A stretch of DNA of 64,000 nt from Fumia sp045121595 (GTDB lineage Bacteria > Bacillota > Clostridia > Oscillospirales > Ruminococcaceae). Both the position numbers and the translations under genes were made by a program. Numbering within the stretch: the stretch's first letter is position 1; each line of letters starts with the position of its first letter. The stretch lies in assembly GCA_045121595.1 (NCBI GenBank), contig JBGVGI010000012.1, positions 124,001-188,000 on the forward strand, given 5' to 3'. The notes beneath the pieces are model-generated. The model was not told the DNA's origin and did not search any database. It saw only the letters and a program-made list of their open reading frames with translations. Shown here one piece after another: positions 61,812-64,000 of the stretch.

Positions 61812-62732
61812 ATGAAATTTTTACCTGAAGGATTACTTACTGATACTTATGAAAACCGTCACGCTTTTGAAAATTTAGCTTTTTTATACGAGGCTATGGC
61901 GAAATCCCAGACCCTTGAAGCAAGGGCAACAGTATGCGAAGGTAACCACAACCTCATCGTCGATATGGGAATAATTAAAGGCGTTATCCCAAGAGAAGAA
62001 GCAGCAATCGGTATCACAGAGGGTACCACCCGTGATATTGCAATAATCTCAAGGGTAAACAAACCTGTCTGTTTTAAAATTACTGCCTTTGAACGTGACC
62101 CATTCGGCAGAACGGTTGCAATTCTTTCAAGAAAAAAGGCGCAGATTGAGTGTAAAGAAAAATACTTGTTACACTTAAAGCCGGGTGACGTTATAGATGC
62201 AAAAGTCACCCATTTAGAGCAGTTTGGCGCATTCGTGGATATCGGGTGCGGTATTGTTTCCCTTATCCCTATTGATATGATTTCAGTTTCAAGAATTTCT
62301 CATCCGAAAGACCGATTTTACATAGGTCAGAAAATCAAAGCGGTTGTCAAAAGCATTGATAAGGATAAAATTTCCCTTACCCACAAAGAGCTTCTCGGAA
62401 CCTGGGAAGAAAACACTGAAAACTTCTTACCCGGTGAAACGGTAAGCGGAATTATCCGTTCGGTTGAAGATTACGGCATTTTTGTCGAACTGACACCCAA
62501 CCTTGCAGGACTTGCAGAGCTCAAAGAAGACGTAACCCCTGGTCAACAAGCAAGTGTTTTTGTCAAAAGTATGATTCCTGATAAAATGAAGGTAAAGCTT
62601 ATTATCGTTGACTCTTTTGACGAAAAGTGCAGTCATCCCGAATTAAAATATTACGTATACGATGATCATATTTCGAGTTGGCGGTATTCCCCACCTGAAA
62701 GTGAAAAGATAATCGAAACAATCTTTGAATAA
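61812..62732 (+). CDS. S1-domain RNA-binding protein
   Basis: A 306-residue protein related to ribosomal protein S1. It holds a short first module (LEARATVCEGNHNLIVDMGIIKGVIP), a clear S1 domain at about 125-195 (GDVIDAKVTHLEQFGAFVDIGCGIVSLIP) and another at about 210-275 (GETVSGIIRSVEDYGIFVELTPNLAGLAE). AAAGGACAAAACG lies before the ATG. In many Clostridia S1 is joined to IspH; this one is separate and short, so it may be an S1-like translation or RNA-stability factor rather than S1 itself. Confidence 0.87.
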   Translation: MKFLPEGLLTDTYENRHAFENLAFLYEAMAKSQTLEARATVCEGNHNLIVDMGIIKGVIPREEAAIGITEGTTRDIAIISRVNKPVCFKITAFERDPFGRTVAILSRKKAQIECKEKYLLHLKPGDVIDAKVTHLEQFGAFVDIGCGIVSLIPIDMISVSRISHPKDRFYIGQKIKAVVKSIDKDKISLTHKELLGTWEENTENFLPGETVSGIIRSVEDYGIFVELTPNLAGLAELKEDVTPGQQASVFVKSMIPDKMKVKLIIVDSFDEKCSHPELKYYVYDDHISSWRYSPPESEKIIETIFE

Positions 62733-62735
62733 ATT

Positions 62736-62761
62736 AAAGGGAACGCTTATGCGTTCCCTTT
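62736..62761. terminator. Bidirectional terminator
   Basis: AAAGGGAACGC pairs with GCGTTCCCTTT around TTAT, between convergent genes. Confidence 0.85.
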
Positions 62762-63799
62762 ATCATATTCGTTTAAAGCTTTTGCAAATGCTTTTCCAAG
62801 ATTTACAGCCTTTTCGCCGTCGAAAATATTATCCTTTGTACCAAAATAAGTAGTTTCAAAAGAAAATGACATCTTTGCCTTTCCGACGTCATTCATATAG
62901 CAGCAGCTTGTGTCTGCTTTTGAAGTGTTCCAGAGATAATCGGGAGGCATATTATTTTCTTTTTTGTATTTAAGGGTAGTTTCATCAACATATTTTTCTA
63001 AAATTTCGGCAAAACGATTGTATTCGGGCATCTGATATTCCCTTTTAAGGCACATAAAGACAGTATCACTCTCATCACCAAAATGCCACGGAGAATGAAA
63101 ATCAAACGCATAAAGAATACCTTTATCTGCGATTTCCCTGATAGCTTTTACTTCGGGGTGAATGGATTCTCCACCTTTTATATAGTCCTGATTGTGGTCG
63201 TGAGGAATTCTTACCTTACCCTGGTCGCCTTCGATAACACCATCAAAGTCCACAAAAGGCACGACGATAAATTTCACATCAGGCAAAGGATTTTTGGTAA
63301 GTTCTTTCAAAACACCTTCTAAAACGTAGTTACCTGTTGATTCACAGGCATGATGTCTTGCCATTAAAAGAACTGTTCTCTCCCCTTCTCCAAAGGTAAC
63401 AAAAGGTACGCTTCTTCCCTTTTTTGTCTTGCAAAGTTCTTTGATTTCCAAATTAAGTTCCTTCGCAAGACGATAAAATCTGTCAGGATGATAAAGCATA
63501 CTGTGGGCAAAATAAACCTTGCCTTCATTCTCCTTAAAAGCGTATGTAAAGGAGTTTTCTTCACACCTTCCAAGCCATTCCCAGTTTTCAAGGTCGTGAC
63601 TTACCGCAGGTCCGTAGTACCCGAGTCTTATTGGAGGAAACTCAAACCTTACAGTTTCCCCTTCGGCATCTTCCACACAGAAAGCCCAGTAAAACCAATC
63701 TCTCGGAGTATCACGAAGCTCGTTATCAAGTTTAAAAACGTTTCCGTTTTGCTCTAAAACTTTAATATTTCCGCCAAGAAAATCCTTATGAATTATCAC
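62747..63799 (-). CDS. M14 zinc carboxypeptidase, cytosolic carboxypeptidase-like
   Basis: A 350-residue protein. The first 110 residues form a beta domain like that ahead of the peptidase in cytosolic carboxypeptidases (DWFYWAFCVEDAEGETVRFEF, ENSFTYAF). The M14 part follows: ARHHACESTGNY (His and Glu zinc ligands), VDFDGVIEGDQGKVRIPHDHNQDY (substrate Arg/Asn region), YAFDFHSPWH (third ligand His) and SFSFETTYFG (catalytic Glu). The GTG at 63799 has AAGGAAGGTG before it and is chosen over a longer ATG start at 63865 that has no such site. Cytoplasmic. Substrate unknown. Confidence 0.9.
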   Translation of the reverse strand: MIIHKDFLGGNIKVLEQNGNVFKLDNELRDTPRDWFYWAFCVEDAEGETVRFEFPPIRLGYYGPAVSHDLENWEWLGRCEENSFTYAFKENEGKVYFAHSMLYHPDRFYRLAKELNLEIKELCKTKKGRSVPFVTFGEGERTVLLMARHHACESTGNYVLEGVLKELTKNPLPDVKFIVVPFVDFDGVIEGDQGKVRIPHDHNQDYIKGGESIHPEVKAIREIADKGILYAFDFHSPWHFGDESDTVFMCLKREYQMPEYNRFAEILEKYVDETTLKYKKENNMPPDYLWNTSKADTSCCYMNDVGKAKMSFSFETTYFGTKDNIFDGEKAVNLGKAFAKALNEYDKGNA

Positions 63800-63877
63800 A
63801 AAATCACCTTCCTTCAAGAGAAATTTTATCAAAAAGCATTTATTCTGTCTATAAAGAAAATGCAAATATATATAAAA

Positions 63878-63903
63878 AAACTGCAGAAAAATTCTGCAGT
63901 TTT
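63878..63903 (-). terminator. Terminator of the right-edge gene
   Basis: AAACTGCAGAA pairs with TTCTGCAGTTT around AAA, with T-run on the minus strand. Confidence 0.85.
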
Positions 63904-63906
63904 ATC

Positions 63907-64000
63907 TTATTTGGCCTTCAATACTTCCAAAGCTTTCATAAGCTGAGGGTCGGTGTTTTCATCAAGAGAAGCAAAGTTTAATTGTTGCTCGGTTGTGAGA
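63907..64000 (-). CDS. C-terminal end of an unidentified gene
   Basis: The last 30 codons of a gene that begins beyond the right edge: in-frame reading ends ...DENTDPQLMKALEVLKAK then stop at 63907, directly before a terminator. Too short to name. Confidence 0.6.
   Translation of the reverse strand, partial: LTTEQQLNFASLDENTDPQLMKALEVLKAK

Overview
The window looks like chromosome from a low-GC, Gram-positive, probably spore-forming anaerobe of the Clostridia, most likely gut-associated and near the Oscillospirales. The reasons are the AGGAGG-type ribosome binding sites, TTGACA/TATAAT promoters with 17-bp spacers, a SpoVB-type flippase, cohesin and dockerin modules, Ser-Glu-Pro linkers (PSEEPSEE), choline-binding-type repeats, DUF951/DUF1653 proteins and an Rnf-type gene set. 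No tRNA, rRNA, CRISPR array, phage or classical insertion sequence was seen.

Layout. (1) 1-8961: two tandem giant secreted paralogues made of discoidin (F5/8C) and Ig-like modules. The complete one ends in a DUF4855-like domain and cell-wall-binding repeats. (2) 9169-12775: prfB without the usual frameshift, divergent from a RING/zinc-ribbon membrane protein and a Dabb protein, then an aldolase-like enzyme under a consensus promoter. (3) 12804-18115, minus strand: a membrane-anchored unknown, an ApgM-type phosphoglycerate mutase, a cohesin-plus-dockerin protein, an esterase, and a stomatin/NfeD pair. (4) 18212-18541: RNase P RNA. (5) 18612-26233: two tandem paralogues of an unknown exported family and a 1522-residue cohesin/discoidin/choline-binding-repeat protein. 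(6) 26496-30911: galU, a structured noncoding RNA with its own promoter and terminator followed by a tiny ORF, a carbohydrate esterase, trpS and a CapA-like protein. (7) 31043-35127, plus strand: rpe, then an Rnf-like D-E-A trio whose Fe-S cysteines appear to be replaced, then a glycosidase-like protein. (8) 35233-42632, minus strand: LRR and repeat proteins, an EamA transporter, parC and parE. (9) 42763-50317: a small protein, SpoVB, two small minus-strand genes, then an operon DUF951-prfA-sua5-coaE::SLT-M18 aminopeptidase. (10) 50356-52746: accessory region with an RHH-regulator divergon and a DUF559 nuclease gene bounded by inverted double-hairpin repeats. (11) 52849-64000: rplM-rpsI, tex, a Gld-like ABC export operon with a DUF4340 protein, a cytoplasmic GH43-like enzyme, an S1-domain protein, an M14 carboxypeptidase and the end of one more gene.

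Together the exported proteins (discoidin, cohesin, dockerin, DUF4855, choline-binding repeats) suggest a surface apparatus for binding and processing glycans, alongside cytoplasmic carbohydrate enzymes (GH43-like, acetyl esterases). The most unusual items are the cysteine-less Rnf-like trio, the CoaE-lytic transglycosylase fusion, the DUF559/double-hairpin unit, and the 224-nt structured RNA. Homology statements rest on recalled family motifs; no search was run.
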